Source of the DNA: Lactiplantibacillus mudanjiangensis
GTDB taxonomy: Bacteria; Bacillota; Bacilli; Lactobacillales; Lactobacillaceae
Reading direction: 5' to 3'
DNA: 64,000 nucleotides
NCBI RefSeq assembly: GCF_005405385.1
Contig: NZ_BJDY01000005.1
Coordinates: 208,572 to 272,571 of the forward strand
The notes under the pieces are model-generated. The model did no database searches. It had not been told where the DNA came from and worked only from the letters and a program-made list of their open reading frames with translations. Below, piece after piece: positions 27,182 through 37,005 of this stretch (position 1 is the first letter of the stretch; each line of letters starts with the position of its first letter). The position numbers and the translations under genes are program-made.

Positions 27182-28468
27182 CTAGTCATAGTACGTGTCA
27201 AAACGTGATTCAATCGCACGGGCATGCCCCTCTAGACCTTCAACTCGAGCCAACGTGGTAATGGCTTGGGCTTCTTTTTGTAAGGCCGTCTTCGTGTATT
27301 GCACAAATGACGTCCGTTTGACAAAATCATAAACGCCTAATGGTGAACTGAAGCGGGCCGTGCCGCTTGTTGGCAAAATGTGATTAGGACCCGCCACATA
27401 GTCACCTAATGGTTCCGAGGCATATCTCCCTAAGAAGACGGAACCCGCATTTTTAATCAAATTCAAGTATTGGGTCGGATTAGGCAATTGAATTTCCAAG
27501 TGTTCGGGGGCCACGGTATTCATTAAGTCAAACATGTCTTCAACTTGATCAACTACCGCGATGAACCCCTTATTGGTAACCGAGGCTGTCGCAATCTCAG
27601 TCCGAGGCAACACTTTTAGTTGAGAATCCACATTATCACTGACTGCTTGGGCCAGTTTAGCGCTATTGGTAATCAGGATCGGCCGGGCAAGCTTGTCATG
27701 TTCCGCTTGGCTCAACAAGTCAGCGGCCAGTTCACGCGGATTGGCACTGTCATCGGCGATGATGCCGATTTCAGATGGACCCGCGACCATATCAATCGCC
27801 ACTTGACCGAAAACTTGTTTCTTGGCCGTGGCTACAAAAACGTTCCCAGGACCAATAATTTTATCCACTTGAGGAATTGATTCGGTTCCATATGCTAACG
27901 CCGCAATTGCTTGGGCCCCACCGACTTGGTAAACCGCATCGACACCAGCAATCTTAGCAGCAGCTAGTACGGCGGGATTAATCCCATCGGTTTGTGGTGG
28001 TGTGACCATCACCACTTCATTAACCCCAGCAATTTTAGCCGGCAAGGCACTCATCAAAATGGTCGATGGATAAGCCGCGGTACCACCTGGAACGTAGAGA
28101 CCCACACGATTCAGTGGTAAGAATTTTTGACCGCGTAAGACCCCTGGTTGCTCAGCGTCCACAAAACCAGTGGCCTTTTCTTTTTCGTGGAAACTGGTGA
28201 TATTACGTTTGGCTAAGAGCAACGCCGCTTTAACGTCTGGATCTAAGTTATCGTAAGCCGCATCAATCGTAGCTTGGTCCAACTTGAATTGATCAACAGC
28301 CACGCCGTCAAATTGTTGACCGTAGTCTTTTAAGGCCGTATCACCATTTTCAATCACGTTGGTGATAATTCTTTGAACAGCTGTGACCACGTTTTGATCA
28401 GTTAATTGTTGTGTTTTGGTTTGAACTAATTTTTTTAAGCTGGCTAAATCTTCATTAATAATTTTCAT
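27182..28468 (-). CDS. hisD: Histidinol dehydrogenase
   Basis: A 428-residue zinc enzyme: [28 protein letters not shown] and the catalytic Glu-His in VAPEHLEIQ are present. It oxidises histidinol twice with NAD+ to histidine. The hisG gene overlaps it by 4 bp. Confidence 0.96.
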   Translation of the reverse strand: MKIINEDLASLKKLVQTKTQQLTDQNVVTAVQRIITNVIENGDTALKDYGQQFDGVAVDQFKLDQATIDAAYDNLDPDVKAALLLAKRNITSFHEKEKATGFVDAEQPGVLRGQKFLPLNRVGLYVPGGTAAYPSTILMSALPAKIAGVNEVVMVTPPQTDGINPAVLAAAKIAGVDAVYQVGGAQAIAALAYGTESIPQVDKIIGPGNVFVATAKKQVFGQVAIDMVAGPSEIGIIADDSANPRELAADLLSQAEHDKLARPILITNSAKLAQAVSDNVDSQLKVLPRTEIATASVTNKGFIAVVDQVEDMFDLMNTVAPEHLEIQLPNPTQYLNLIKNAGSVFLGRYASEPLGDYVAGPNHILPTSGTARFSSPLGVYDFVKRTSFVQYTKTALQKEAQAITTLARVEGLEGHARAIESRFDTYYD

Positions 28469-29127
28469 GATGGCATGACTTCCTTTTTGGCATTGGCATT
28501 GACAACATCAGCTAAACGATCAACTAAATCATAAATTGCATTGGCTTGTTGCTTGAGAGCTAATCGATTGACCACTAACCGCGTCGAGACGGGTTGTAAG
28601 TAGTCGTAAATCTGTAAGTGATTCTCACGAATGGTGGTCCCGGTTTCGGTAATATCAACAATGGCATCCGCTAATCCGGTTAACGGTGCTAGTTCAACCG
28701 AACCTTCAATTTTGATAATTTCAACATCTTGGCCCAGGCGGTCAAAATAACGTTTCGTAATCAATGGATATTTGGTGCCAATAATCTTGCGCCGCGGCGC
28801 TTTCGGGTCAAAATCTTGCGTTGAGGCTAGGACAAACTGACATTCACCAATTCCCAAATCGAGTAATTCATATTGGGTACTTTGGTGTTCAACCAAAATA
28901 TCACTACCGACAATCCCAATATCGGCGGCACCGCGTTCGAGAAAAGTGGTGACATCCGGGCCTTTCGCTAAAATAAATTCATACGGTTGCGTTTCAGAAT
29001 CAAAGATCAAGCGTCGCTGTTTATGCCGAACCAAGTCGCAATCAATTCCAGCTTGTTCCAACAATGGCAAGACTTGTTTTTCAACGCGTCCTTTGGTCAA
29101 GGCAATTTTCAAACGTTTAGTTGGCAT
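28465..29127 (-). CDS. hisG: ATP phosphoribosyltransferase, short catalytic form
   Basis: A 220-residue HisG of the short type: KIALTKGRVEKQVLPLLEQAG at the start, the PRPP loop LADAIVDITETGTTIRENHL, and no C-terminal ACT-like regulatory domain. Short HisG needs HisZ for activity and feedback control, and hisZ overlaps it by 11 bp just upstream. Confidence 0.95.
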   Translation of the reverse strand: MPTKRLKIALTKGRVEKQVLPLLEQAGIDCDLVRHKQRRLIFDSETQPYEFILAKGPDVTTFLERGAADIGIVGSDILVEHQSTQYELLDLGIGECQFVLASTQDFDPKAPRRKIIGTKYPLITKRYFDRLGQDVEIIKIEGSVELAPLTGLADAIVDITETGTTIRENHLQIYDYLQPVSTRLVVNRLALKQQANAIYDLVDRLADVVNANAKKEVMPS

Positions 29128-30271
29128 CTGACGTCCCCTCCGTTAAATCAATTAAAGCTGCACCCAATTGTTGGGCTTCAATAATCGCACCGGCCCGATC
29201 CGCGGCCAAACTTAGAGTCGCTTGTGGCTGGGTGGCTAATACTTGTTCCGCCTGTGTCCATTGATCAGGGTTAAAATAAATCACTTGTTTAGGTGTCGTC
29301 ACTGTCGTGTTTAAGGCCAATTCCGTTAAGAGATCGACATCTAATCCCATCCCAACAGCCGGTTCACTTTTGGTCTGAAAGTTCGCTAGTAGTTGATCGT
29401 AACGGCCACCACTGAATAAGTAACCCGCACCAGCCTGTGAGAATCCCCGGAACGTCAAACCGGTGTAATACTTCTGCGGCGCTTGGCTACTCAAATCAAT
29501 TGAGACCGCTTGATCAGGCATGGTCGTTTGCATCCAAGTCACCACCGTTTTTAGTTCATCAATCCATTTGGTGACCGTCTCAGGTAGCGGCGCTTGGGCC
29601 AATCGTTGAAAAATCTGCTTGGGTTGACCGAATAACCGTGGCCATTGTTGCAAAAAGGGATAGATGGGCTGATCTTGATACGCCGCAATTAACGCGGTAT
29701 ACTGTGGAATTTGCTTATTGAACAAAGCAGTCTTAATCGCCGTTTGTTGCTCAGAATCAGTCGTCAAACTGGCCACAACTTGTTGGGCGAATGGCGCACT
29801 GCCGAGTTCAATTTCAACTGCGTCATCAATTAATTCAGCGCTCAACTGATTGGCAATCGCCAAACATTCTAATTCGGCTTTCAAGGACGCATACCCTACT
29901 AACTCAACGCCGGCTTGCGTAATCTGATTGTAAGACCCAGACAGACGTCGACTCACACGAAAAATATCGCCAACGTAGCCAAATTTCTGTGGCAGCGGCA
30001 CTTTGGTCGCACTGAGAAAACGTGCAATGGGTAACGTCATATCCGGTCGTAAAACTAAGGTCTGGCCTTCCGTATCAAGTAACCGGTATAACTGATAATT
30101 GCCCATCTGGTAAGGATCAAAGACCGCTTGATTTTCCAACAACGGTGTTGCGATTGGAGCCAAACCACGTTGCTTAAAATGGGCTTGGATCACCGCGATG
30201 AGTTGTTGTTTAGTCGCGGCCCGGCGACCAAATTCATCGCGCGTACCAAGTGGTAATAAATTGCTTAACAT
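29117..30271 (-). CDS. hisZ: ATP phosphoribosyltransferase regulatory subunit (HisRS-like)
   Basis: A 384-residue histidyl-tRNA synthetase paralogue. The class II motif 2 remnant LRPDMTLPIAR and QAGVELVGYAS are seen; the anticodon-binding domain is missing. It forms the octamer with HisG and senses histidine. AAGGAGG lies 8 bp before the ATG at 30271, while the TTG at 30277 is too close. First gene of the operon, after the His T-box. Confidence 0.94.
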   Translation of the reverse strand: MLSNLLPLGTRDEFGRRAATKQQLIAVIQAHFKQRGLAPIATPLLENQAVFDPYQMGNYQLYRLLDTEGQTLVLRPDMTLPIARFLSATKVPLPQKFGYVGDIFRVSRRLSGSYNQITQAGVELVGYASLKAELECLAIANQLSAELIDDAVEIELGSAPFAQQVVASLTTDSEQQTAIKTALFNKQIPQYTALIAAYQDQPIYPFLQQWPRLFGQPKQIFQRLAQAPLPETVTKWIDELKTVVTWMQTTMPDQAVSIDLSSQAPQKYYTGLTFRGFSQAGAGYLFSGGRYDQLLANFQTKSEPAVGMGLDVDLLTELALNTTVTTPKQVIYFNPDQWTQAEQVLATQPQATLSLAADRAGAIIEAQQLGAALIDLTEGTSDAN

Positions 30272-30310
30272 GTCCAAGACCTCCTTAATTTTTCCTGCCG
30301 AATGTCAAAT

Positions 30311-30602
30311 AAAAAAACGCCCTCTTAGCTTAATTGCTAAAAGGACGTTTACGCGTGGTTCCACCTTTGTTCGTTACTAGCTCACACTAGTAGCCTCATG
30401 TTGACAAATCGTCAACTTGGATAACGAAACCATTCGGCCAAGGCTAATCTACCTGGTTCACCTTGGCAGTTCATAGATGTGGGTTCATTAATAATATCTG
30501 CTCGGTTCTCAGCTACCCGAACTCTCTGGATGAGGAAGTTATTAACTACTTTTTCTAATCACAACCGTTTTATTAAAATTTGATTAGGCGTTTAATTTAA
30601 AA
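30311..30602 (-). ncRNA. T-box leader (histidine) of the his operon
   Basis: On the minus strand the T-box core AGGTGGAACCACGCG (about 30352-30366) precedes a terminator (30311-30350; TTAGC loop GCTAA with a seven-T tail). The upstream stem I carries AGAGAG and GAACCCACATC, where CAC (30479-30481) followed by A reads as the histidine specifier codon. Histidine starvation should therefore give readthrough into hisZ. Confidence 0.92.
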
Positions 30603-30605
30603 TTC

Positions 30606-30634
30606 ATTCTAGTAGTCTTTTTTTAACTTGTCAA
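30606..30634 (-). promoter_or_regulatory. Promoter of the his operon
   Basis: TTGACA (30629-30634) and TAGAAT (30606-30611), 17 bp apart on the minus strand. The -35 overlaps the hisK stop codon. Confidence 0.8.
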
Positions 30635-31467
30635 CCAACAATTAATTTTTTTATGAGATGCTGTCCCCGACCGACACTGATAATATCGTGTGAATCTGAA
30701 CCATAAATCAGCGGAATCTCAAGCTTTTGAGCCCGCTTCAAAATTTGATTGCCCGGATAAAAATCATTACAAAAAGGTTTGAACAAACCAGCTAAATTTA
30801 AATCTAATTCACGGTGTTGCGTTTTAAGTAACGCTAAAATCTGATCAACTAAAGCTAAGTTATCGGCATCCAACGGTTCGATCAACTTGAAGTAATCTTG
30901 ATACTTACGCACCAAGCTCATATGACCAATCCGTTGCGGCGCATACGGCCCTAAGTCAGCTTGTACGGATGCCAGGACCGTTTGGTAGTACTGTTTAAAG
31001 AGCTGTTGGGGCTGATCTATCCAAGGTTCAAAAGCCACGCCAAAGTTTTCTGGACTTAAATCAATCCCCCAAGTTTTACGTTGGGCCCCAGTCATGAAGT
31101 GCACCGACAAAATGCTTTCCTGAGTTTGTGGACCATATGTCTTCAAAAAATCACGTGTCCAAGTTTCAAAGCCGGCTAAATAATCCACTTCAAAGCCAAT
31201 CGAAATGTCAATCTGATCACGATACTTAGCTTGTAATCGTTGCCCTAACGCCAAATACGTTGGCACTTGGTCAAGTGTCAGCGAAGCTTCCGTAATGCCT
31301 TCAGACATGCCAGCATAAGTTGCCGCAAACTCTGGTGGCAACGGTGCATGCTCCGTCAAACAATACTTCTGCATGCCTAACTGAATCGCCCGCTGCACCA
31401 TTTTCTCAGTCGACTCACCACTGCCATGCGGACATAATTCCGTATGCGTATGACCATCCATTAACAT
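30631..31467 (-). CDS. hisK: Histidinol-phosphatase, PHP family
   Basis: About 278 residues with PHP metal ligands: DGHTHTELCPHG at the start, CLTEHAPLP, then ILSVHFM and YGSDSHDIISVG near the end. This family (HisK/HisJ) dephosphorylates histidinol phosphate and supplies the step missing from the short HisB. AAAGGAG precedes the ATG at 31467; the longer frame has no ribosome site. It lies upstream of the T-box promoter, so it is not under the same attenuator. Confidence 0.92.
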   Translation of the reverse strand: MLMDGHTHTELCPHGSGESTEKMVQRAIQLGMQKYCLTEHAPLPPEFAATYAGMSEGITEASLTLDQVPTYLALGQRLQAKYRDQIDISIGFEVDYLAGFETWTRDFLKTYGPQTQESILSVHFMTGAQRKTWGIDLSPENFGVAFEPWIDQPQQLFKQYYQTVLASVQADLGPYAPQRIGHMSLVRKYQDYFKLIEPLDADNLALVDQILALLKTQHRELDLNLAGLFKPFCNDFYPGNQILKRAQKLEIPLIYGSDSHDIISVGRGQHLIKKLIVG

Positions 31468-31568
31468 ATTCTCAGCTCCTTTTAATAATTGTTCACTATT
31501 CAACCATAAATTATCATAAATAGCAATATTCAAAAAAAAGCCTGAGCCTTAACCCAAGCTAGTCTCAA

Positions 31569-32186
31569 TTAAGCTTTTTCAGATGCACTACCCGCATGGC
31601 GATAAGCCGGCACTAAAATATCATCGACCAACAATTTCACCTTATCATCGCCAATCGTTTCACGCGTAAATACATGATATCGTAACCACTCAAACGGTAA
31701 TAATTTTAAATCGTTTGAAAAAGCAGTTGTCGTGATTTCACCCCGAGTTTGCGCCCGTTCGAGTACCCGATCAATGGCGTGAATATCAATAGTTGAGCTT
31801 TCTTCAACAATTTTTGAAATCACAGTCCCTTGTTCTTGATTTAAAACACTAAAAAAAGTCGTCACATATGACTGACCAAAAGTATTCATACTAATAACGA
31901 ATCGTTTCATAACTTGCATTAAATCCTCGCGTAAACTATCACCAGTAAATACCACCTCATCAGTTCGACCATTGTTCTCAGCCTTAATCTGATCCTGAAC
32001 TGCCGCTAACGATAATTCAAAGGGTGACTTCCAGCGCCGGTAGATCACGGGTTTACTCGTTCCAGCTGCGGCTGCCACTTTCGGAAACGTTAGTCCCGCT
32101 AATCCTTCAGTCGCTAATATCTCACGTGTTGCTTGAAAAATAGCCTTTTCTAATTCAACCCCACGGCGACGTGTTTTTGTCATCAC
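31569..32186 (-). CDS. TetR-family regulator
   Basis: A 205-residue protein: N-terminal TetR HTH (about residues 11-57; LTFPKVAAAAGTSKPVIYRRW) and a ligand-binding C-terminal domain. It is divergent from the MFS gene, and the shared 115-bp intergenic region has two copies of the operator TAAGAAAC-N5-GTTTCTTA, so it most likely represses the efflux gene and itself. The inducer is unknown. Confidence 0.92.
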   Translation of the reverse strand: MMTKTRRRGVELEKAIFQATREILATEGLAGLTFPKVAAAAGTSKPVIYRRWKSPFELSLAAVQDQIKAENNGRTDEVVFTGDSLREDLMQVMKRFVISMNTFGQSYVTTFFSVLNQEQGTVISKIVEESSTIDIHAIDRVLERAQTRGEITTTAFSNDLKLLPFEWLRYHVFTRETIGDDKVKLLVDDILVPAYRHAGSASEKA

Positions 32187-32201
32187 GATTCACTCCTTAT
32201 T

Positions 32202-32285
32202 TAAGAAACCAAAAGTTTCTTATTGACTTTTTTCTCTCTAAGCGTATTATAGCAGTTGTGCTTTTAAGATACCAAAAGTTTCTTA
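32202..32285. promoter_or_regulatory. Two TetR operators and MFS promoter
   Basis: Operator 1 (32202-32222) is a perfect repeat, TAAGAAAC-N5-GTTTCTTA. Operator 2 (32265-32285) differs by TAAGATAC in the left arm. Between them lies TTGACT (32223-32228) and TATTAT (32245-32250), 16 bp apart, for the MFS gene. Confidence 0.85.
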
Positions 32286-32301
32286 TGTAAGGAGAAAGAA
32301 A

Positions 32302-33780
32302 ATGAAAAAACAACCTACCAAAATTTCAAAATCAACGATGACCATTGCTTGGGTCATCGTATTCGGTGCCATGGCACCGCTATTAGATTCAACCATGATG
32401 AACATCGCCATCAACAACTTGGTCAAAAGCTTTAACAGTTCGGTGACCACGGTTCAATGGACGATTACTTGTTACCTACTGGCTACTGGTGTCGCCGTAC
32501 CATTTTCCAGTTGGCTACTCAACAAATTTGACGGTAAACTCGTCTTTATGACTGGTGAAATTTTATTTGGTGTCGGATCAATTTTATCCGCAATCTCACC
32601 AAATATTCAATTTCTAATCGGTGCGCGCTTAATTCAAGGGTTTGCTGGCGGTTTAATCATGCCACTGTTAACGACCTTGTTAGTCCAAACTGCCGGAACT
32701 GCTGTGATGGGTCAAATGATGGCAACAGTAGGGCTTCCCATGATTCTTGGACCACTTTTTGGACCCGTTATCGGCGGGGTTATTATCAAGTTTCTTTCTT
32801 GGCACTGGATTTTCTGGATTAACGTGCCCGTCACCTTAATTTCAATGTTCTTAATCATTTGGAAAATGCCTAACTACCCCGCACAAAATAAAGCAGCTAA
32901 AATGGATTTCATTGGAATCTTATTGTTAATCGTGTCATCCAGTTCAATTATTTATGCGATCGTCAAGGCTGCTCACAGTGCTAATTTCACCAATCATACG
33001 ACGGTCACTTTCTTAATTATTGGCGCCGTAGCCTTGATCTTGTACATTATCTGGGCCGCCTTTCGTCGTGAACAGGCCGTTTTGCCACTTAGTCTATTCA
33101 CCTTCCCATCATTTGATGGTTCAGTCGTCGGGCTGTTTCTCGCCGGGACAGTTCTCAATGGTGCCATGCTATTACTGCCACTTTTCCTCCAAAATGTGCA
33201 AGGGATGAGTGTCATCATGGCCGCCTTAGCCTTGGTACCACAAGGCCTTGGTATGTTAGTTTCACGGCCACTAACCGGTAAGCTCACAGACCAAATTGGG
33301 GCTAAATATGTGGTCTTCACCAGTGTCTTAATCACGTTTATTGGCACACTACCGTTCTTTTGGATTGGTATTCACACGGCTTATTGGTTAATCGCCATCG
33401 TCTTGTTTGTTCGCGGTATCGGTGCTGGTGGGATTTTGATGCCATTAATGGCTGACTCTTACACCGGTATGGACAATGCCCAAGTACCAGCCGCAACGAT
33501 TGGGTCTCGGATTATCCAAAATGTCGGCAGTGCATTTGGTTCGGCGTTAATCACCACTTTGGTCACGGCTTACTCCAACTCGCACGTTAAAACATTTGAA
33601 CATCGTCTGGCAGCTGGTCATTACCATGTAGCCGCAAGTCATTTGAAAGCATTCACGACTCAACACTTAGTTAACATTCGCCTTGAAGCATTTCAATATG
33701 GTTTCTTATTCATCTCAATCGCAGCCTTAGTCATCATTTTGCCAACCCTATTCTTATCTAACAAAATGAAAAAAGTTTAA
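32302..33780 (+). CDS. MFS drug efflux transporter (DHA2, 14-helix type)
   Basis: A 492-residue protein of EmrB/QacA type: LLDSTMMNIAINNL is the family motif after helix 1, followed by SSWLLNKFDGK and GARLIQGFAGGLIMPL. About 14 membrane helices are expected. It should export toxic compounds with proton exchange. GGAG precedes the ATG. Regulated by the divergent TetR. Confidence 0.92.
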   Translation: MKKQPTKISKSTMTIAWVIVFGAMAPLLDSTMMNIAINNLVKSFNSSVTTVQWTITCYLLATGVAVPFSSWLLNKFDGKLVFMTGEILFGVGSILSAISPNIQFLIGARLIQGFAGGLIMPLLTTLLVQTAGTAVMGQMMATVGLPMILGPLFGPVIGGVIIKFLSWHWIFWINVPVTLISMFLIIWKMPNYPAQNKAAKMDFIGILLLIVSSSSIIYAIVKAAHSANFTNHTTVTFLIIGAVALILYIIWAAFRREQAVLPLSLFTFPSFDGSVVGLFLAGTVLNGAMLLLPLFLQNVQGMSVIMAALALVPQGLGMLVSRPLTGKLTDQIGAKYVVFTSVLITFIGTLPFFWIGIHTAYWLIAIVLFVRGIGAGGILMPLMADSYTGMDNAQVPAATIGSRIIQNVGSAFGSALITTLVTAYSNSHVKTFEHRLAAGHYHVAASHLKAFTTQHLVNIRLEAFQYGFLFISIAALVIILPTLFLSNKMKKV

Positions 33781-33787
33781 TCTAACT

Positions 33788-33836
33788 AAAAAAGATGATC
33801 ACAACAGCCAATATTGGCGTTGTGATCATCTTTTTA
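33788..33836. terminator. Bidirectional terminator after MFS gene
   Basis: Long stem GATGATCACAAC / GTTGTGATCATC, with T-runs on both strands. Element A follows, between this terminator and the stop of the pgaB-like gene. Confidence 0.9.
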
Positions 33837-33847
33837 TATTTTCATCA

Positions 33848-34383
33848 CTAAAGGTTGAAAGCTGAATTTCAGACTTAACCATTGATAGGATAGACATTTA
33901 ACGGTCAAAAATAGCGAAACTTGCCGCCTACCGTTCGCCCAATCCGGGCCGGAACGCTGTGGATGGACAATCCAAGCCAAAGTTCGGTCTTGGATTTCGT
34001 TTTGAACCGCAAAGGTCGGCGTTTCAAAAGCGCCAGTTTCTAAGCAAAAACCGCTAAGAAACGCCCACGGCTGGGCCCAGATTAGACTCACTTTCGGCTA
34101 GAGTTGTGATCAAATCATTGATCATCGCTTAACCGCAGGCTGTCAGTGATGGCGCCAACCGTGAAAACGTCGTTGTCCGGGTGTTTTTGCCGGACTTACA
34201 ACGTGGACGTCTTGAAAGACTAGTGGTGTTTGCTAGGCTTTCAAGCGAGATTGAAGCCCGCCTTTTGGCTGAAATCGGTCCCCACAGCTGGCAGAATCAC
34301 TGACAGCCGGAGGTGACCGATTTAAGAGTATTCAAGTCAGCTCTAGCAAGGTCCTACTAACGATGAGTAAGTTCAACCTTTAG
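33848..34383. mobile_element. Foldback element copy A, intact, 536 bp
   Basis: The ends are exact inverted repeats CTAAAGGTTGAA / TTCAACCTTTAG. The flanks are a perfect 9-bp direct repeat TTTTCATCA (33839-33847 and 34384-34392). Inside are long nested inverted repeats and no credible ORF. The right duplication touches the stop codon of the pgaB-like gene. It is a non-autonomous insertion; the related copies are B to E. Confidence 0.9.
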
Positions 34384-34392
34384 TTTTCATCA

Positions 34393-35286
34393 TTAATTTT
34401 GTGTCAGCCATTTCTTAATACTTGGCCAACTATTTCCGTTCACGATCATTCGTGGTAAGTTGTTCATTGCCGTTTCATCGGTGACAATCCCGACATCTAA
34501 GGTTGCAATACCTTCAGTCAAATGTTGCTTACTCAAGAAATTATTAATCCGTTTAGGGCCACTCCCATATGGATAGGCAAACATCTTCGCAGTAACCCCC
34601 ATATGCGCTTTTAACTCACGCTTACTTAACGCAAAATCACGTTTAAAGTTTTGATATTCATGTGGTTGATCAAAAATCGGTGTAAACTTCTTGGTTAAAT
34701 AATGCATATCATGCGTATGCAAGCCTAAAGTCATCAATGATCCTGCCGACTTTTTAGCAGCCTTGATCTGTGACCAAGTTGCCAATTGCGTGCCTTCACG
34801 GTAACGGCCAGTATTTCCGGTAATCACAAACGTGGTAAACGGCATGTGATACTTCTTCATAATTGGCATGGCATTATCAATCGTGGTTCGATCAATATCA
34901 TCAAAGGTTAAGACAACGTATTTGCCCTTAATCGGTTTGCCGCTAGCTTTCATTTGCGCCATTTGCGCACTCGAAATCACTTTCACGTGTTGCTCATGAA
35001 GGGTCTTCATTTGGGCGGCAAATTGATCTAATGGCACATTAAAGTCATGTAACTGTGAGTTACTCGACAAGATTTTTGATAATTGGACCCCGGCAGTATT
35101 CTTCAAAATCCGGTGATAACAAAAAATAATGATCCCATTTTTCGCGCGCGCATCTTCTGGGCGTAACGCATAATCTTCGTTGCCACCCTTATTAAATTGG
35201 AAATTCTGTTTAACGGTGAAGCCCATGGCCACGACCACTAATAATGCTAACAGCCAAATTAATCCTTTTCGTTTCCACCGCTTCAT
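34393..35286 (-). CDS. pgaB: Polysaccharide deacetylase, PgaB/IcaB-like
   Basis: About 297 residues with an N-terminal membrane anchor (LIWLLALLVVVAMGFTV), then a NodB-type deacetylase domain: TFDD at the metal site, HTHDMHYL, and FAYPYGSG. It should remove acetyl groups from poly-N-acetylglucosamine outside the cell. The frame opens at 35334, but the ATG at 35286 after GGGGGAAAC fits. It overlaps pgaD by 4 bp. Last of three genes. Confidence 0.85.
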   Translation of the reverse strand: MKRWKRKGLIWLLALLVVVAMGFTVKQNFQFNKGGNEDYALRPEDARAKNGIIIFCYHRILKNTAGVQLSKILSSNSQLHDFNVPLDQFAAQMKTLHEQHVKVISSAQMAQMKASGKPIKGKYVVLTFDDIDRTTIDNAMPIMKKYHMPFTTFVITGNTGRYREGTQLATWSQIKAAKKSAGSLMTLGLHTHDMHYLTKKFTPIFDQPHEYQNFKRDFALSKRELKAHMGVTAKMFAYPYGSGPKRINNFLSKQHLTEGIATLDVGIVTDETAMNNLPRMIVNGNSWPSIKKWLTQN

Positions 35287-35570
35287 GCTTGTTTCCCCCG
35301 TAATTTCCGTAACCGCCACGCGGCATAACCCCAAACTATCAGTGAAACAAGCACAATGATACCAACCACAATGCCATATAACTGATAATCCAAATTCATC
35401 AACAAGTAAAAGCTAACCAGTGTATCACTGTAGACGTGAAAGATGAACGCGAGATTCACGACCACAACAAAAATCACAAATAGCCACATCGCCGCAATCA
35501 ACAAAATCCGCCCACCAGTCCGATGCGCACTAGTCTGCTTACGAATCACAAATTTTTCATTATCCCGCAT
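35283..35570 (-). CDS. pgaD: PgaD/IcaD-like small membrane protein
   Basis: About 95 residues with two hydrophobic helices (LLIAAMWLFVIFVVVVNLAFIF and YGIVVGIIVLVSLIVWGYAA). The family is called by position between the synthase and the deacetylase, and by size and topology like PgaD. It is thought to help the synthase. The ATG overlaps the synthase stop in TAATG. The earlier frame is in the synthase. Confidence 0.7.
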   Translation of the reverse strand: MRDNEKFVIRKQTSAHRTGGRILLIAAMWLFVIFVVVVNLAFIFHVYSDTLVSFYLLMNLDYQLYGIVVGIIVLVSLIVWGYAAWRLRKLRGKQA

Positions 35571-36793
35571 TACTTCAACCCCCGATCTGGACTGGTCCAC
35601 GTCCCAATCCGATCTGGATCTAAGACGAACGAAATGATGGCCGCGATACAACTGACCAAGTTAATCATCCAATAATAGATGATATAAACTGGTATCAATA
35701 ATAGATCGCGCCATTCCAAATAGGCCGCAGCTTGTGATGCTTTAAACCCAATCCCGAATTGGGTAAAACTGATGACCAATAAGATCAACAAAATATCGCC
35801 ATCCAGCTGCACCGAGTGCACCATAATCAAATTTAGCACCCATGAAATAAGACTTAATGAGGTACAAATCGCCCAAACATTACTAATCACTGTTTCATAA
35901 AGTAAAACGCGTTTACTCCAGCTACCATGAGCCAGGACATCACGGTTTCCCACCAGCACTTCAAGCCCACCACGTGACCAACGTTGCCGTTGCTTGATCA
36001 GATTCCGTACGCTTTCGGGCACAAGAATCCAGCAAATTGCTCGTGGTTCATAACGCACTTGCCAGCCATGCCGATACATCCGCCACGTAATATCAATATC
36101 TTCAGTCATAACCGCTGGATTCCAACCGCCAACTGCCAGTAATGCGTCTCGACGAAAGGCAACAATGACGCCAGAAACTGTTGTAATCCGGCCCGTCAAA
36201 AAGGCTTGGGCTTTCTTAATAATGTCAATAACCCCAATATATTCCAATAACTGTAGCCGACCCAAAATAGTCGTCCGATTCCGAACCACTGGTTTACCAG
36301 CCACTGCTCCAATATGAGGATCACTATTTAACGTCTTCACAAGTTCAGATAATGACTGATAGTCTAGGATCGAATCTGAATCGATCCCCAACAAATACTC
36401 ACCGTTAGCCACTTTTAGTCCCTGGTTCATCGCGTTAGCTTTGCCTTGATTAACTTCAATTGGCACAACTTTAATCAAAAAACGATTTTCATAAGCTTTT
36501 TGTAACTCATACATGATGTTCAACGTATCATCACTGCTCTTGTCATCAATCAGAATGATCTCAAAATTATGATAATGTAGCGCCGCAATCGATGCCACGG
36601 CCCCTTTTAAGGTATCCTGTTCATTATGCGCTGGCACGAGAATCGACACTAACGGTGCAGTATCAGGCGTTAGCACTGGTCGTTTTTCAGTTCGCTGTAA
36701 CTTACCAAAATAAAGACACCCAATAATCCACAGGGACGCCACTAAGATTGGATAACCAATCACAAAGTCATTCATTAAATTAATCAACCACAT
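35570..36793 (-). CDS. pgaC: Poly-N-acetylglucosamine synthase-like glycosyltransferase
   Basis: A 407-residue GT2 processive synthase: two N-terminal helix segments, VSILVPAHNEQ, the DDKSSDD and GIDSDS aspartates, the TEDID and the RQRWSRG motif (QxxRW type), then C-terminal helices. This is the layout of PgaC/IcaA, which polymerises UDP-GlcNAc and exports the chain. A cellulose or hyaluronan synthase is less likely. AAGGAG lies 13 bp before the ATG, a long spacing. Operon pgaC-pgaD-pgaB. Confidence 0.85.
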   Translation of the reverse strand: MWLINLMNDFVIGYPILVASLWIIGCLYFGKLQRTEKRPVLTPDTAPLVSILVPAHNEQDTLKGAVASIAALHYHNFEIILIDDKSSDDTLNIMYELQKAYENRFLIKVVPIEVNQGKANAMNQGLKVANGEYLLGIDSDSILDYQSLSELVKTLNSDPHIGAVAGKPVVRNRTTILGRLQLLEYIGVIDIIKKAQAFLTGRITTVSGVIVAFRRDALLAVGGWNPAVMTEDIDITWRMYRHGWQVRYEPRAICWILVPESVRNLIKQRQRWSRGGLEVLVGNRDVLAHGSWSKRVLLYETVISNVWAICTSLSLISWVLNLIMVHSVQLDGDILLILLVISFTQFGIGFKASQAAAYLEWRDLLLIPVYIIYYWMINLVSCIAAIISFVLDPDRIGTWTSPDRGLK

Positions 36794-37005
36794 ATTTTTT
36801 TAATTACTCCTTTTAATCGTTCCCCATCAATAAGCATATTATTTTAACACATAATTGCCGATTGACTAGTTGAATCACATAATCGGTGGATTTTGGTTCC
36901 TAAACGTTTATGACGTAATTAAGTGGCAATTTCTTTATTTTCTATGAAAAAAAGGTGAATGACCATCATTCAGTCACAATTCTCCAGTACAATGGGTTTA
37001 ATTAA
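36794..37005. other. Upstream region of the pga-like operon
   Basis: AT-rich and free of genes. It should hold the operon promoter, but I cannot fix it. A 9-bp TTTAATTAA at 36997-37005 is the left target duplication of element B. Confidence 0.5.

Noticed and set aside
33834..34091. 85-residue minus-strand frame in element A
   Set aside because: It is in the inverted-repeat part of a foldback element; equivalent frames are not kept in other copies.
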